A stretch of 64,000 bases of DNA, from NCBI RefSeq assembly GCF_029868745.1, contig NZ_JARWOP010000137.1:1-64000 (forward strand). The letters run 5' to 3'. The notes under the pieces were generated by a model. It saw nothing but the letters and a program-made list of their open reading frames with translations. It did no database searches and had not been told where the DNA came from. Each line of letters begins with the position of its first letter. The first letter of the stretch is position 1. A program made the position numbers and the translations under genes. Source of the stretch: Nocardia wallacei. GTDB taxonomy: Bacteria > Actinomycetota > Actinomycetes > Mycobacteriales > Mycobacteriaceae. Shown here one piece after another: positions 16,086 to 24,354 of the stretch.

Positions 16086-18680
16086 TCAGTTGGTTGCGAT
16101 CGGTGTGATGACGGGGATATGAAGCTGTGTTTCGATCGGGGTGTAGAGGTCTATGTGTTGTTCGGTGGTGGTTAGCGAGATTAGTAGTGCGTAGCGCACA
16201 GCGTTATCTCGTCTGTCGGGGGATTTGCTGTTCTTCCACCAGCCGCCGACGGGGTATACCGCGATCGAGTTGCATTCGGCGAGTTCGCTTGCCAAGCCGT
16301 GCCATTCGTCTTGATGCAGCGAACCGAAACAGCGCTGTTGTTCCCCGAGGAGCCATCGGTCGGACTTGGGGCTGGTTCTGGGTGCGCCGTCTTCGTCGGA
16401 TTGTGCATCTCGATTGATGCGTGCGATGAAATCGCTCCGCTTCTCCAGCGGTCCTTGCAGGTCGAATCGCAAAGAGTGTGACGGGTAGGCGTACCTTCTA
16501 CGCCAGCCCCGGCGCGACGCTGAAGGTTCTATGAAGTAGGACAGCGTTATTCGTAGGCGGACATCGGCAGCCGCGATTGCTCGGAGTGCATCGGCGGGCC
16601 AGGGCAGGGTATGAAGCCGGAACTGGCGCATGGTGTAGTCGTCGCCCTCGAACGGCACGAATTGGTCCTGGGTGACCATGGTGACAGCGCGACGTGTTGA
16701 GTTCAGGACCGCGTCTTCGGTCGGGACGCCCCATCCGTAGCGGCGAAGCAGTTGCAGGCGAGCGTTTTTCAGTTGATCGGCCTTCACCTCCTCACTCATT
16801 GCGGACGTCCATTCGGCACAGTGAGGGAGCAGCCCTCGCACGGTTTCGGGCCAGTAGTCGGGATAGCGGCACATGGCGAGAGACGCGAGCCGGGAGGCCT
16901 GCGCGGTAGCCGCGCTTGTGGCGTTGGCCGAGGTCAGTGCGCTGTCGTGGGCGTGGCCTGTGGTCCGCAGCGACAACAAGGCGTGTCGTGGTTCGAAGGT
17001 CTGTGCTCCGTCGGTGAGGACATTGCCGCCTTCCACGCAGATATCGGGTTTGATCGGCCACTTGCGTTGGTTGAACATCACCGACGTGCGGCTGTGCGGC
17101 GACAGCTGCCCGGCGCCCGCCATCACCGTCCAGCCGTCGTATTGTGGATGAGCCGGAGTCGCTGTCAGGTCTGTGTACGCGCCGACAGTCAGGGCATTCC
17201 ACGCTTGCCCCGGGTCTTCGATCGCCGAGGTGTCGCTATTGACGCGGTGGTCGAGGTCGTACCGGTCGACGTTGCCGGCGGCGACGATGATTAGCCGCGC
17301 TGCATCGGGGTCCGGTGCGGAAAGCAGCCGGAATTGCTCGCCGACATGGGTCGAGTCGCTACCGACCGCGAGCGCATCGACCGCGGCCGACCACAGGGTC
17401 GGTTCGCCTGGGTTGTCGGGTTGTGTACTGAGTGTGAGGCAGAATACCCGTCGTCTGGGGTTGGTGATCTCGGGAAGCGTAACTGCCTGCACGGTGGCAC
17501 TGCCGAAGTCGATTGGGGCGATAGCTCTTTCGTGCGGTGCCGGAGCCATTCGGACCGATTCGAGGCGATGCTGAAGTCTGATGACGCTGTTTCCGGTCAA
17601 ATGTGGTTCCAGGTTTCCGAACAGCGCGAGGCCTGCCATGGACGTGCCATGCCCCGACGGGTGCACGTCTGTTCCGGAGGTGCCGAGGATGGTGTGGTGG
17701 TCGTCTTCGGACAGTGAGTCACGCAGCAGTACGTGGCTCCGTAGCACCCCGGTATCGAGATGACATACTGCGGGCGCGTCATGAGGTGCGGCAGTCACTC
17801 GACTTGCCAGGTCCTGCACGTATTCGATGGTCTCGTCGGCAGAGAGGTCTTCGACGGTGTCGATAAACTCGGGTGAGCGGATTTCGGCGACAGGGATGCG
17901 GGTGTAAGTCAACAGTTCGAGTTGTTGCCAGGTGGCTTGTACCCACACCACGACACGGTCGCGGAGAAGGATGGACCGATGGAGGGAACGCAGTCCGTTG
18001 GCTTCGACGAACCGGTCCAGGTCTTGCGCATGTTCGGACGTCGCGTCGAGCCAGATCTCCCACCAGGTGGTTCCGTGCTGCGGGGGTGTGCCTGCTGAGG
18101 TCCATAGGTCATCGAGTACGGCACGGCGGATCCTGGAGATGTTTGCCACCAGTTCCCGGTTCTTGGGATTTCCTTGAGACGTTTCGGCGTCGAGGTAGTC
18201 CTGAAACAGCTTGAGGAATTGCTGGCGGTAGGCGTCAGCGACCCAGACCGTCGCCTGCTCGGGGGTATCAGGCGTCGCCGGGTGCACCGACAGCAGAATC
18301 CATCGTGGCCTGCGCTCCCGGTGGGAGGTTCTGCTGGTCAACGATTCGACCTTCAAGGGGTAGTCGGTGCCGGGGCTGCCTTCCAGCACAACGATTGTTC
18401 CCAGTGCCCGCAACTCGACATCGCTGAGGTTCAGCAGGTCGCGTTCGGCGTCGAAGGTCGCGAATGCCTGACCCGCCTCGCTCTTCAGTTTGCGACCGTG
18501 ACGGCGTCGCCCGACAGACTGTACTTTGGCCTTACCTCCGCCGGAGCGTCGGAAGCGTTCGGATGCAGCGTGCCCGGATATGTAGAGGTGGTCCAGGTAC
18601 TGGGGTTCGTCAGCCAAGGCTGGCCGTTCGCCGCGCGATGAGAGCAGCGATGATGTCTTCGCGTCCAACCTGCAATTCAC
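16086..18680 (-). CDS. ietS: Subtilisin-like S8 serine protease, IetS type
   Basis: 864-aa protease effector of a two-gene ATPase-protease locus. A ~300-residue N-terminal region (RSGGGKAK near 46-52) precedes the S8 domain with Asp in CHLDTGV (309), His in SGHGTSMAG (344), oxyanion Asn in VAAGN (470) and Ser in NATSAATAQ (589); a C-terminal jelly-roll-like region follows. The full triad is present, so it should be active. No signal peptide, so it acts in the cytoplasm. It overlaps the end of the AAA gene by 71 bases from the GTG at 18680; a TTG at 18617 is an alternative start. IetAS was described as a plasmid stability pair and later as an antiphage system. Confidence 0.82.
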   Translation of the reverse strand: MNCRLDAKTSSLLSSRGERPALADEPQYLDHLYISGHAASERFRRSGGGKAKVQSVGRRRHGRKLKSEAGQAFATFDAERDLLNLSDVELRALGTIVVLEGSPGTDYPLKVESLTSRTSHRERRPRWILLSVHPATPDTPEQATVWVADAYRQQFLKLFQDYLDAETSQGNPKNRELVANISRIRRAVLDDLWTSAGTPPQHGTTWWEIWLDATSEHAQDLDRFVEANGLRSLHRSILLRDRVVVWVQATWQQLELLTYTRIPVAEIRSPEFIDTVEDLSADETIEYVQDLASRVTAAPHDAPAVCHLDTGVLRSHVLLRDSLSEDDHHTILGTSGTDVHPSGHGTSMAGLALFGNLEPHLTGNSVIRLQHRLESVRMAPAPHERAIAPIDFGSATVQAVTLPEITNPRRRVFCLTLSTQPDNPGEPTLWSAAVDALAVGSDSTHVGEQFRLLSAPDPDAARLIIVAAGNVDRYDLDHRVNSDTSAIEDPGQAWNALTVGAYTDLTATPAHPQYDGWTVMAGAGQLSPHSRTSVMFNQRKWPIKPDICVEGGNVLTDGAQTFEPRHALLSLRTTGHAHDSALTSANATSAATAQASRLASLAMCRYPDYWPETVRGLLPHCAEWTSAMSEEVKADQLKNARLQLLRRYGWGVPTEDAVLNSTRRAVTMVTQDQFVPFEGDDYTMRQFRLHTLPWPADALRAIAAADVRLRITLSYFIEPSASRRGWRRRYAYPSHSLRFDLQGPLEKRSDFIARINRDAQSDEDGAPRTSPKSDRWLLGEQQRCFGSLHQDEWHGLASELAECNSIAVYPVGGWWKNSKSPDRRDNAVRYALLISLTTTEQHIDLYTPIETQLHIPVITPIATN

Positions 18681-19578
18681 GACGCATCAGCACAGCCTTC
18701 GCTGCTGACTCGGCGGCTTTCACCAGTTCGGCGTGGCTGAGCCCGGCCGTGTAATCGCCGAGCTTGTTCATCGCCGTCCCTGTCGCGAGCGAGCCAAGGC
18801 GAGCGCGGATGACTGCGGCAGCCTGTCGTGAATCGGGTAACGAGTAGGTCAGGACCACGTCGAAACGACGGAATAGAGCCTTGTCGAGGATCGCGCGGTG
18901 ATTGGTCGCAGCGATGACGATCGACTCTGGACTGGCTTCCTCGAGGAATACGAGAAACGAGTTGAGTATGCGACGTGCTTCCCCCACGTCGTTGCCCGAT
19001 CGGTCGGCACCCAGCGCGTCGAACTCGTCGAACAGATACACCGCCCGATGCTGAGAAACCGCGTCGAAAACGATTCGCAACTTGCCGGCGGTTTCTCCCA
19101 TGAACTTTGACAGCAGGCTGTCGAGCCTGACGGTGAACATCGGCAGGGACAACTCGGTAGCGAGCACCGACGCTGTCATCGTCTTCCCGGTGCCTGGGGG
19201 GCCTTCGAGCAGCAGGCGGTGAGCTGGCGCAAAGCCATGATCGAACAGGTTCTTGCGCTGACGTTGTTCTGCGATGACCTGTTTGATCTGGGTGAGCAGA
19301 TCGTTCGGTGCGATGAGGTCACGGAGATGAACTTCAGGCCGGGACGTCTCGACCAGTTCGGCTAGCTCACCGCGGGACGGCACCAGTTTGGTCACATTGG
19401 CCAAAGGCGTCCGCTCGCGGGAGGCGTCGACAGCCTTCTTGATGTCGCCTGCGAGGACGTGATGGCCTCGCCGAGCTTCCCGGGCAGCTATCTGGAGCGC
19501 GACCGAGTAGAAGGCGGCGTCGTCGCCGGAGGCATGGCTACGGACCATGGCAGTGATGTGATCGCCTGAGGCAGCCAC
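18610..19578 (-). CDS. ietA: AAA+ ATPase, IetA type
   Basis: 322 aa. N-terminal helical region (1-85), then an AAA core: Walker A GPPGTGKT (126-133), Walker B YLFDEFDA (181-188), sensor 1 IVIAATNH, arginine-finger region ALFRRFD, and a C-terminal helical lid. The core resembles the Vps4/FtsH type, suggesting a hexameric unfoldase. GTG at 19578 has an excellent AGGAGGTGA ribosome site. First gene of the pair with the overlapping subtilase, the IetAS order. Codon third positions are less GC-biased than in the neighbours, consistent with horizontal acquisition (by eye). Confidence 0.85.
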   Translation of the reverse strand: MAASGDHITAMVRSHASGDDAAFYSVALQIAAREARRGHHVLAGDIKKAVDASRERTPLANVTKLVPSRGELAELVETSRPEVHLRDLIAPNDLLTQIKQVIAEQRQRKNLFDHGFAPAHRLLLEGPPGTGKTMTASVLATELSLPMFTVRLDSLLSKFMGETAGKLRIVFDAVSQHRAVYLFDEFDALGADRSGNDVGEARRILNSFLVFLEEASPESIVIAATNHRAILDKALFRRFDVVLTYSLPDSRQAAAVIRARLGSLATGTAMNKLGDYTAGLSHAELVKAAESAAKAVLMRRELQVGREDIIAALIARRTASLG

Positions 19579-19639
19579 GCCGTCACCTCCTGCCTCGACG
19601 TTTCGTTTACTCTATTGTCCCTCATTGGAGTCGGGCCTC

Positions 19640-19880
19640 ATCTTACGATGCCACGACAGCCAGAAACACAGCCTTCCGCTCGCAGTGGCCTGTCCGGTTC
19701 TTCACGCTGACTCCGGCTGGCGTCCGTGGCCGCGGTTCGGGGTCGCCTCAGGCTTTGTCGAGAGGCTCCAGATGCCGAGGAAATGCCACCGTTTTGAGAC
19801 TGGAGGCGATGGCGGCCGCGTGAGACTGAACGTCAATCCCAGGTCACAGCATCGGGAGATGCCACGACTTTTGAGACCCT
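19640..19880. repeat. Short imperfect repeats, possible insertion-sequence remnant
   Basis: Three related units lie in the gap upstream of ietA: GATGCCACGAC (19648-19658), AAATGCCACCGTTTTGAGAC (19781-19800), and GATGCCACGAC again at 19859-19869 followed by TTTTGAGAC. Repeated short units of this kind near one end are typical of IS21-family termini, but no transposase is present. No gene is recognised between 19579 and 19843. Confidence 0.35.
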
Positions 19881-21130
19881 ACAGTTAAACCGCAATGGCT
19901 ACCGTTCGGTGAGGCGGCGCATGCGGGTGTTGAGGTATCGCTGTTCGGGGACGCTGGCGGTGAGTTGGGCGGCGCGCGATAGCTGGCGATGGCCGCGGGG
20001 TGGTCGCCGATCATTTCCAGGAGGTGGGCGCGTACCGCGTGGGTGCGGTGGTGGCGGCGCATCGACGGGTTGTCGAGCAGGGGTGCGATCAGGTCCAGGC
20101 CTTGCCGGGGGCCGACGGCCATGCCGAGGGCGACGGCTCGGTTGAGGGTCACGATCGGGCCGGGAGCGACGCGGTCGAGCATGGCGTAGAGGATGCTGAT
20201 CTGCCGCCAGTCGGTGCTCTCCCAGGTGGGGGCCTCCGCGTGCACGGCGGCGATCGCCGCCTGCAACTGGAATCGGCCGACGTGGCCGCGCGGCAGCACG
20301 CGCTCCAGGATCGCGACGCCTTCCGCGATCAGGTCCCGGTCCCATCGGCTGCGGTCCTGTTCGCCGAGCGGGATCAGGTTGCCGTCCTCGGTGCGGGTCG
20401 CCGCTCGGGAACTGGTGAGCAGCATGAGGGCGAGGGCGCCGGCGACTTCGTCGTGATCCGGTATCGCGCAATGTAATTGGCGGGTGAGGCGGATCGCTTC
20501 ATCGGTCGCGCTCCAATCCACCAACGCCCCACCGGCCGAACGGGTGTGGCCCTCGGTGAACAGCAGATGGCACACATCGAGCACGGACGCGATGCGCGAG
20601 GGCAGTTCGGATCGGCTCGGGAGTTCGAACACCGCACCGGCCGACCGCAGCGTCGACCGGGCCCGGGTGAGACGTTGCGTCATGGTGCGTTCGGGAACGA
20701 GGTAGGCGGCGGCGATCTGAGCGGTCCCGAGGCCGCCCACGGCGTGCAGGGTCAGCGCGACCTGCGAGGAACGGCTCAGGCTCGGGTGGCAGCAGAGCAC
20801 GAACATCCGCAGCACGTCGTCTTCGTCGCCCACCGCCTGGTCCGCCGGCGGCGCGAAGCGCGAGTCGCCGGGCTGTGCGGCGGTCACGGCCTCTTCGCGC
20901 CCGGCCCGGGCCCGGTCGGCCCGCAGCCGGTCGATCAATCGGCGCGACGCCACGGTGATCAGCCAGCCGCGCGGATTGGCGGGCACGCCATCGCGAGACC
21001 ACTGCGCCGTGGCCGCTTCGGCCGCCTCCTGGGCGGCGTCCTCGCAATCGCCGAGGTCGCCGTGCCGGCGCAGCAGGGCGGCGAGGACGTGCGGCGACTC
21101 CTGCCGCCACACGTCCTCCACCACGCTCAT
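19844..21130 (-). CDS. ECF42-type RNA polymerase sigma factor, 3' end frameshifted
   Basis: Alternative sigma factor of the kind paired with DGPF (YCII-like) proteins. Region 2 (DAAQEAAEAATAQW, RGWLITVASRRLIDRLRADRAR), region 4 (HPSLSRSSQVALTLHAVGGLGTAQIAAAYLV) and the long C-terminal helical extension (DUF6596; CHLLFTEGHTRS, LNRAVALGMAVG) are present. The conserved end (QLTASVPEQRYLNTRM...) is encoded in another frame and would stop at 19899: one base is missing in the GCGCGCG run near 19974, so the as-read protein gains an unrelated Pro/Ser-rich tail. ATG at 21130 overlaps the DGPF stop (ATGA), so translation is coupled. Genuine mutation or sequencing error cannot be told apart here. Confidence 0.85.
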   Translation of the reverse strand: MSVVEDVWRQESPHVLAALLRRHGDLGDCEDAAQEAAEAATAQWSRDGVPANPRGWLITVASRRLIDRLRADRARAGREEAVTAAQPGDSRFAPPADQAVGDEDDVLRMFVLCCHPSLSRSSQVALTLHAVGGLGTAQIAAAYLVPERTMTQRLTRARSTLRSAGAVFELPSRSELPSRIASVLDVCHLLFTEGHTRSAGGALVDWSATDEAIRLTRQLHCAIPDHDEVAGALALMLLTSSRAATRTEDGNLIPLGEQDRSRWDRDLIAEGVAILERVLPRGHVGRFQLQAAIAAVHAEAPTWESTDWRQISILYAMLDRVAPGPIVTLNRAVALGMAVGPRQGLDLIAPLLDNPSMRRHHRTHAVRAHLLEMIGDHPAAIASYRAPPNSPPASPNSDTSTPACAASPNGSHCGLTVGSQKSWHLPML

Positions 21131-21519
21131 TGGTCGTCGCCGCCCGGCCACATCGCGGGCCGCAATTCGACGGTTTCACCCGGACCGGCGAATTGCGCGG
21201 TGATCTCCTCGGCGCGGGCGTGGTTCTCCACGTCGATCAGGAAGAACCCCGCCAGATGCTCCTTGGCCTCCGAGTACGGACCATCGGTCACCAGCGGTTT
21301 CCCGTCGGCCCACCGATACAGCCGCGACGACTCGGGCGCACCGAGGGCCTCGCCCGTCACCAACTCGCCCCTCTCTTGCAGCTCGCCGAGCAACTTCTCG
21401 AAATCGGAGTTCACCCGGTCTCGTTCCGCCTGCGACATCGCCTGGTACTCGGGCAGGTAGTCGCCCGTCGGATGTCCCCAGGGTTGCGGATTGGAGTGAA
21501 TCAGGATCACGTACTTCAT
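21127..21519 (-). CDS. YCII/DGPF-domain protein, partner of the ECF42 sigma factor
   Basis: 130 aa. Begins MKYVILIHS and carries the signature TDGPYSEAKEHLAGF; ends in ELRPAM. Members of this family are encoded beside ECF42 sigma factors and are thought to be targets or partners rather than anti-sigma factors. AAGGAG lies six bases before the ATG at 21519. Four-base overlap with the sigma gene downstream. Confidence 0.9.
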   Translation of the reverse strand: MKYVILIHSNPQPWGHPTGDYLPEYQAMSQAERDRVNSDFEKLLGELQERGELVTGEALGAPESSRLYRWADGKPLVTDGPYSEAKEHLAGFFLIDVENHARAEEITAQFAGPGETVELRPAMWPGGDDQ

Positions 21520-21644
21520 CACGGCTCCTTCACGATCGAGGATGCGCCCGGATGACCCATCCTTACCCGAAACGTCGGAGCGCACGTCCCGATGTCGACA
21601 TCGCCGTCGCGCTCGCCTGGACGAGTCGGGTTCGACGTGGGCCA

Positions 21645-22577
21645 TCAGGTGCTGTGCAGGAACAGTTCCAGTGCGGTCAGTAGTTCGTGGGGTGTGTCCT
21701 CGGGGGTGAAGTGGCCGGCGTGCGGGAGTTCGATGACGGGGGCGTCCGGGTAGGCGAGCCGGAAGGCCGGGATGATGTGACGGGGCAGCAGCGCGGTGTC
21801 CCGCATGCCCTCCACGAGTATCGCGGGCTTCGCGCGTAGTGCGGCGACGGCCTGTGGATCGGGCGGGGTCGGCGCGGCGGCGGGGTCCGGGGCGACCAGT
21901 TGCTGGGGAAAGCGGAGCACGCCTTCGCAGTCGGCGCGGCCGCCGAAATGTTCGGCGTAGGCGCGGATCCAGGTGGGGGTGACGATCTCCGGTCGGGCGA
22001 TCGTCTGCAGGGCAAGCATGAGGTGGCAGACGGTGGACCCGGCATTGCCCAGAATCTGTTCCAGCGCGCCGGTTTCCTGGGCGGACATGGCCCACCGGAA
22101 CCACGCGCTCTCGGCGAGGTTGGCGGCCATCAGCTCGTCGTATCCGGGAAGGCCCAGCGGCACAACGGTATTGGTGGCGAACAGGCGCGCTACCCGGTCG
22201 GGGTGGCGCAGCGCGAACCCGGCGCCGATGGGACCACCCCAGTCGTGCATGACCAGTGTGATGCCGGTGAGGTCGAGTTCGTCGGCGAGCAGCGCGGTGA
22301 GATTGTCGATGTGCTCGTCGGCGAGATAGCCGCGGCCGGCGGGGGTGGCGCTCTTGCCGAAGCCCATGTGGTCGGGCACGACCACGCGGTGGGTGCCCGA
22401 CAACGGGCCGACGAGATGCCGCCACAGGTATCCCCAGGTCGGTTCGCCGTGCAAGAGCACGATCGGTGCACCGTCGCGGGGGCCGACATCGACATAGTGC
22501 TGCCGGAATCCGGCCGATTCGGTGAAGCGAGCGGGGAAAGGCCAGGTGCCGTCGAACGTTTCGGTTGCCGCGATCAT
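21645..22577 (-). CDS. Haloalkane dehalogenase-like alpha/beta hydrolase
   Basis: 310 aa. Hydrolyses C-halogen (or related ester/epoxide) bonds through an Asp nucleophile. Seen: HGEPTW (43-48), the family oxyanion motif; VMHDWGGP with Asp112 and halide-binding Trp113; cap domain; late PHAGHFTPEDTP with the catalytic His. No signal peptide. ATG at 22577 has GGAGGA seven bases upstream. Divergent from a WYL regulator with a long palindrome between them, suggesting substrate-controlled expression. Confidence 0.85.
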   Translation of the reverse strand: MIAATETFDGTWPFPARFTESAGFRQHYVDVGPRDGAPIVLLHGEPTWGYLWRHLVGPLSGTHRVVVPDHMGFGKSATPAGRGYLADEHIDNLTALLADELDLTGITLVMHDWGGPIGAGFALRHPDRVARLFATNTVVPLGLPGYDELMAANLAESAWFRWAMSAQETGALEQILGNAGSTVCHLMLALQTIARPEIVTPTWIRAYAEHFGGRADCEGVLRFPQQLVAPDPAAAPTPPDPQAVAALRAKPAILVEGMRDTALLPRHIIPAFRLAYPDAPVIELPHAGHFTPEDTPHELLTALELFLHST

Positions 22578-22623
22578 TCGTTCCTCCGTGGTCGTTTCGG
22601 TCGGAACACACGGTAGGAGCGGG

Positions 22624-22646
22624 TCACTGACAGGTGCTGTCAGTGA
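22624..22646. promoter_or_regulatory. 23-bp perfect palindrome, operator of WYL regulator
   Basis: Ten-base arms TCACTGACAG and CTGTCAGTGA separated by GTG, in the divergent gap between the dehalogenase and the WYL regulator. The symmetry is perfect and the spacing is right for a dimeric helix-turn-helix protein. Confidence 0.7.
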
Positions 22647-22696
22647 GGGGCGCGGATGTTGAAGGAACTGTCGGTGGTGGCCGCCAGACTGGGGTG

Positions 22697-23698
22697 GTGC
22701 GTGCGAGCAGATTGCTGTCGATCGTGTTGTTGTTGCAGGCGCGCGGCCGAATGACGGCCGGACAGCTGGCACGGGAGTTGGAGGTGTCGGACCGGACGGT
22801 CTATCGCGACATGGAGGCGTTGAGCGCCGCGGGCATTCCGCTCTACGGCGAGGCCGGGCAGGACGGCGGCTACCGATTGCTGGACGGCTACCAGACCCGC
22901 TTGACCGGGATGACCGCCGCGGAAGCCGAGGCCCTGTTCCTGTCCGGACTGCCCGGTCCGGCGGCCGCGCTGGGGCTGGGCGCGGTACTGACCACCGCCC
23001 GACGGAAGCTGCTGGCCGCACTGCCGGAGCCGGTACGCGCCCCGGCGGAGCGCATGACGCAGCGATTCCACCTCGACACCGACCGGTGGTATGCCCGCCC
23101 GGAGGGTCTCGCACACCTGAACGACGTGGTGGAGGCGGTGTGGACACAGCGCCGCCTGCACATCGAATACCTGCGCTGGGCCGAGCCCCGATACGTGCGG
23201 CGCACCCTCGACCCGTACGGCCTGGTCCTCAAGTCCGGCCACTGGTATCTGATCGGCGCCGCCGGAGGGGACATCCGGACCTACCGGGTGTCGCAGATCG
23301 TCACGCTGCGGGTCCTCGACGACACCTTCGAACGCCCCGCCGAGTTCGACCTCGCGCGGCATTGGCAGGACTCGCTGGGTGAGTTCGACGCCCGACGCCG
23401 ACGGGGAACGGCCACCGTGCGGATGTCGGCACACGTGCTGGACCGCCTCGACCATCTGCTCGATCCGGATCTGGTGCGTGCCGCGCGCGATACCGCCCGC
23501 CTCGAACGCGACGGGTGGTCCGTTGTGGAGATCCCGCTGGAGACCCTCGAGCACACCGCGGGACTGTTGCTGCGCCTGGGCGCGGAGGCCGAGGTGCTGC
23601 ACCCACCCGCCCTGCGGCGGTACCTGGGCGAGGTCGCCGCCGCGTTGGTCCGCACGTATCACCCTGACCCTGAGGAGCCCGTTCATGTCGAGAGTTGA
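22697..23698 (+). CDS. HTH/WYL-domain transcriptional regulator (YafY type)
   Basis: About 333 aa. N-terminal winged helix (RASRLLSIVLLLQARGRMTAGQLARELEVSDRTVYRDMEAL) and a WYL domain in the second half (LDPYGLVLKSGHWYLIGA, then TYRVSQIVTLRVL), ending in a WCX-like C-terminal region. GTG at 22697, with another GTG directly before it at 22694. Divergent from the dehalogenase; the perfect palindrome between them is the likely operator. Ligand unknown. Confidence 0.88.
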   Translation: MRASRLLSIVLLLQARGRMTAGQLARELEVSDRTVYRDMEALSAAGIPLYGEAGQDGGYRLLDGYQTRLTGMTAAEAEALFLSGLPGPAAALGLGAVLTTARRKLLAALPEPVRAPAERMTQRFHLDTDRWYARPEGLAHLNDVVEAVWTQRRLHIEYLRWAEPRYVRRTLDPYGLVLKSGHWYLIGAAGGDIRTYRVSQIVTLRVLDDTFERPAEFDLARHWQDSLGEFDARRRRGTATVRMSAHVLDRLDHLLDPDLVRAARDTARLERDGWSVVEIPLETLEHTAGLLLRLGAEAEVLHPPALRRYLGEVAAALVRTYHPDPEEPVHVES

Positions 23699-24354
23699 TG
23701 CGACAGTCGGCGGACGAACTCGGTGGCCATCACCGCTTGGCCGGAGGTGGAGAAGTGAATCCGGTCGGCGCTCAACAGGTTTGCCCGGTCGTTGAAGGGG
23801 TGATCCCACATGTCGATGACCACGGCCTCGTATTCGGCGGCGAGGCGACGGGTCATGGCGTTGATGGCGCGGATGCGTTCGGACCAGTCCGGGAAGGCCG
23901 GGACGACGTAGGCGCGGCCGAGGGTGAAGGTCGTCACCAGGGCGCCGGTCCCCGCCGCGAGGTCGTACATGCGGCGCATCGCCTTTTCGATCATCTCGAA
24001 GTCCGGGTCGCGGCGCAGGATGTCGTTCGGTCCGCTCGGCAGGTGCAGCAGATCGGGGGCGAATTCGAGCATGCGGTCGAATTGGCCCGCCACGGTTCGG
24101 GCGGTGGTGACGCCGTTCTCCGCGGTGTTGAGGTATCGCAGGTCCGGGCGCACCCGCCGCAAGATGTTCGCCACCCGGTCGGGCCAGCCCTGGTCGGCGT
24201 AGCCGGGCGTGGGGTCGCCGGTACCGGCGGACAGGCTGTCGCCGACCACGCCGAACCGGCGCCACGGGGCGTCGAACAGCAAGGCCGCGGAGGTCAAGGG
24301 CGGCAAGCAGAAGGGGTCGGTTTCTTCCGTCGATGTCGACCAGGTCATGATCAT
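23683..24354 (-). CDS. SGNH/GDSL-type hydrolase
   Basis: 223 aa esterase-like protein. Block I VGDSLSAG, block III GPND and block V DRIHFS (Asp-His) are all present, so the catalytic Ser-Asp-His set is complete. No export signal. ATG at 24354 overlaps the MFS gene stop (ATGA), so the two are translationally coupled; it may act on the transported compound (inference). Its 3' end overlaps the convergent WYL gene by 16 bases. Confidence 0.85.
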   Translation of the reverse strand: MIMTWSTSTEETDPFCLPPLTSAALLFDAPWRRFGVVGDSLSAGTGDPTPGYADQGWPDRVANILRRVRPDLRYLNTAENGVTTARTVAGQFDRMLEFAPDLLHLPSGPNDILRRDPDFEMIEKAMRRMYDLAAGTGALVTTFTLGRAYVVPAFPDWSERIRAINAMTRRLAAEYEAVVIDMWDHPFNDRANLLSADRIHFSTSGQAVMATEFVRRLSHQLST

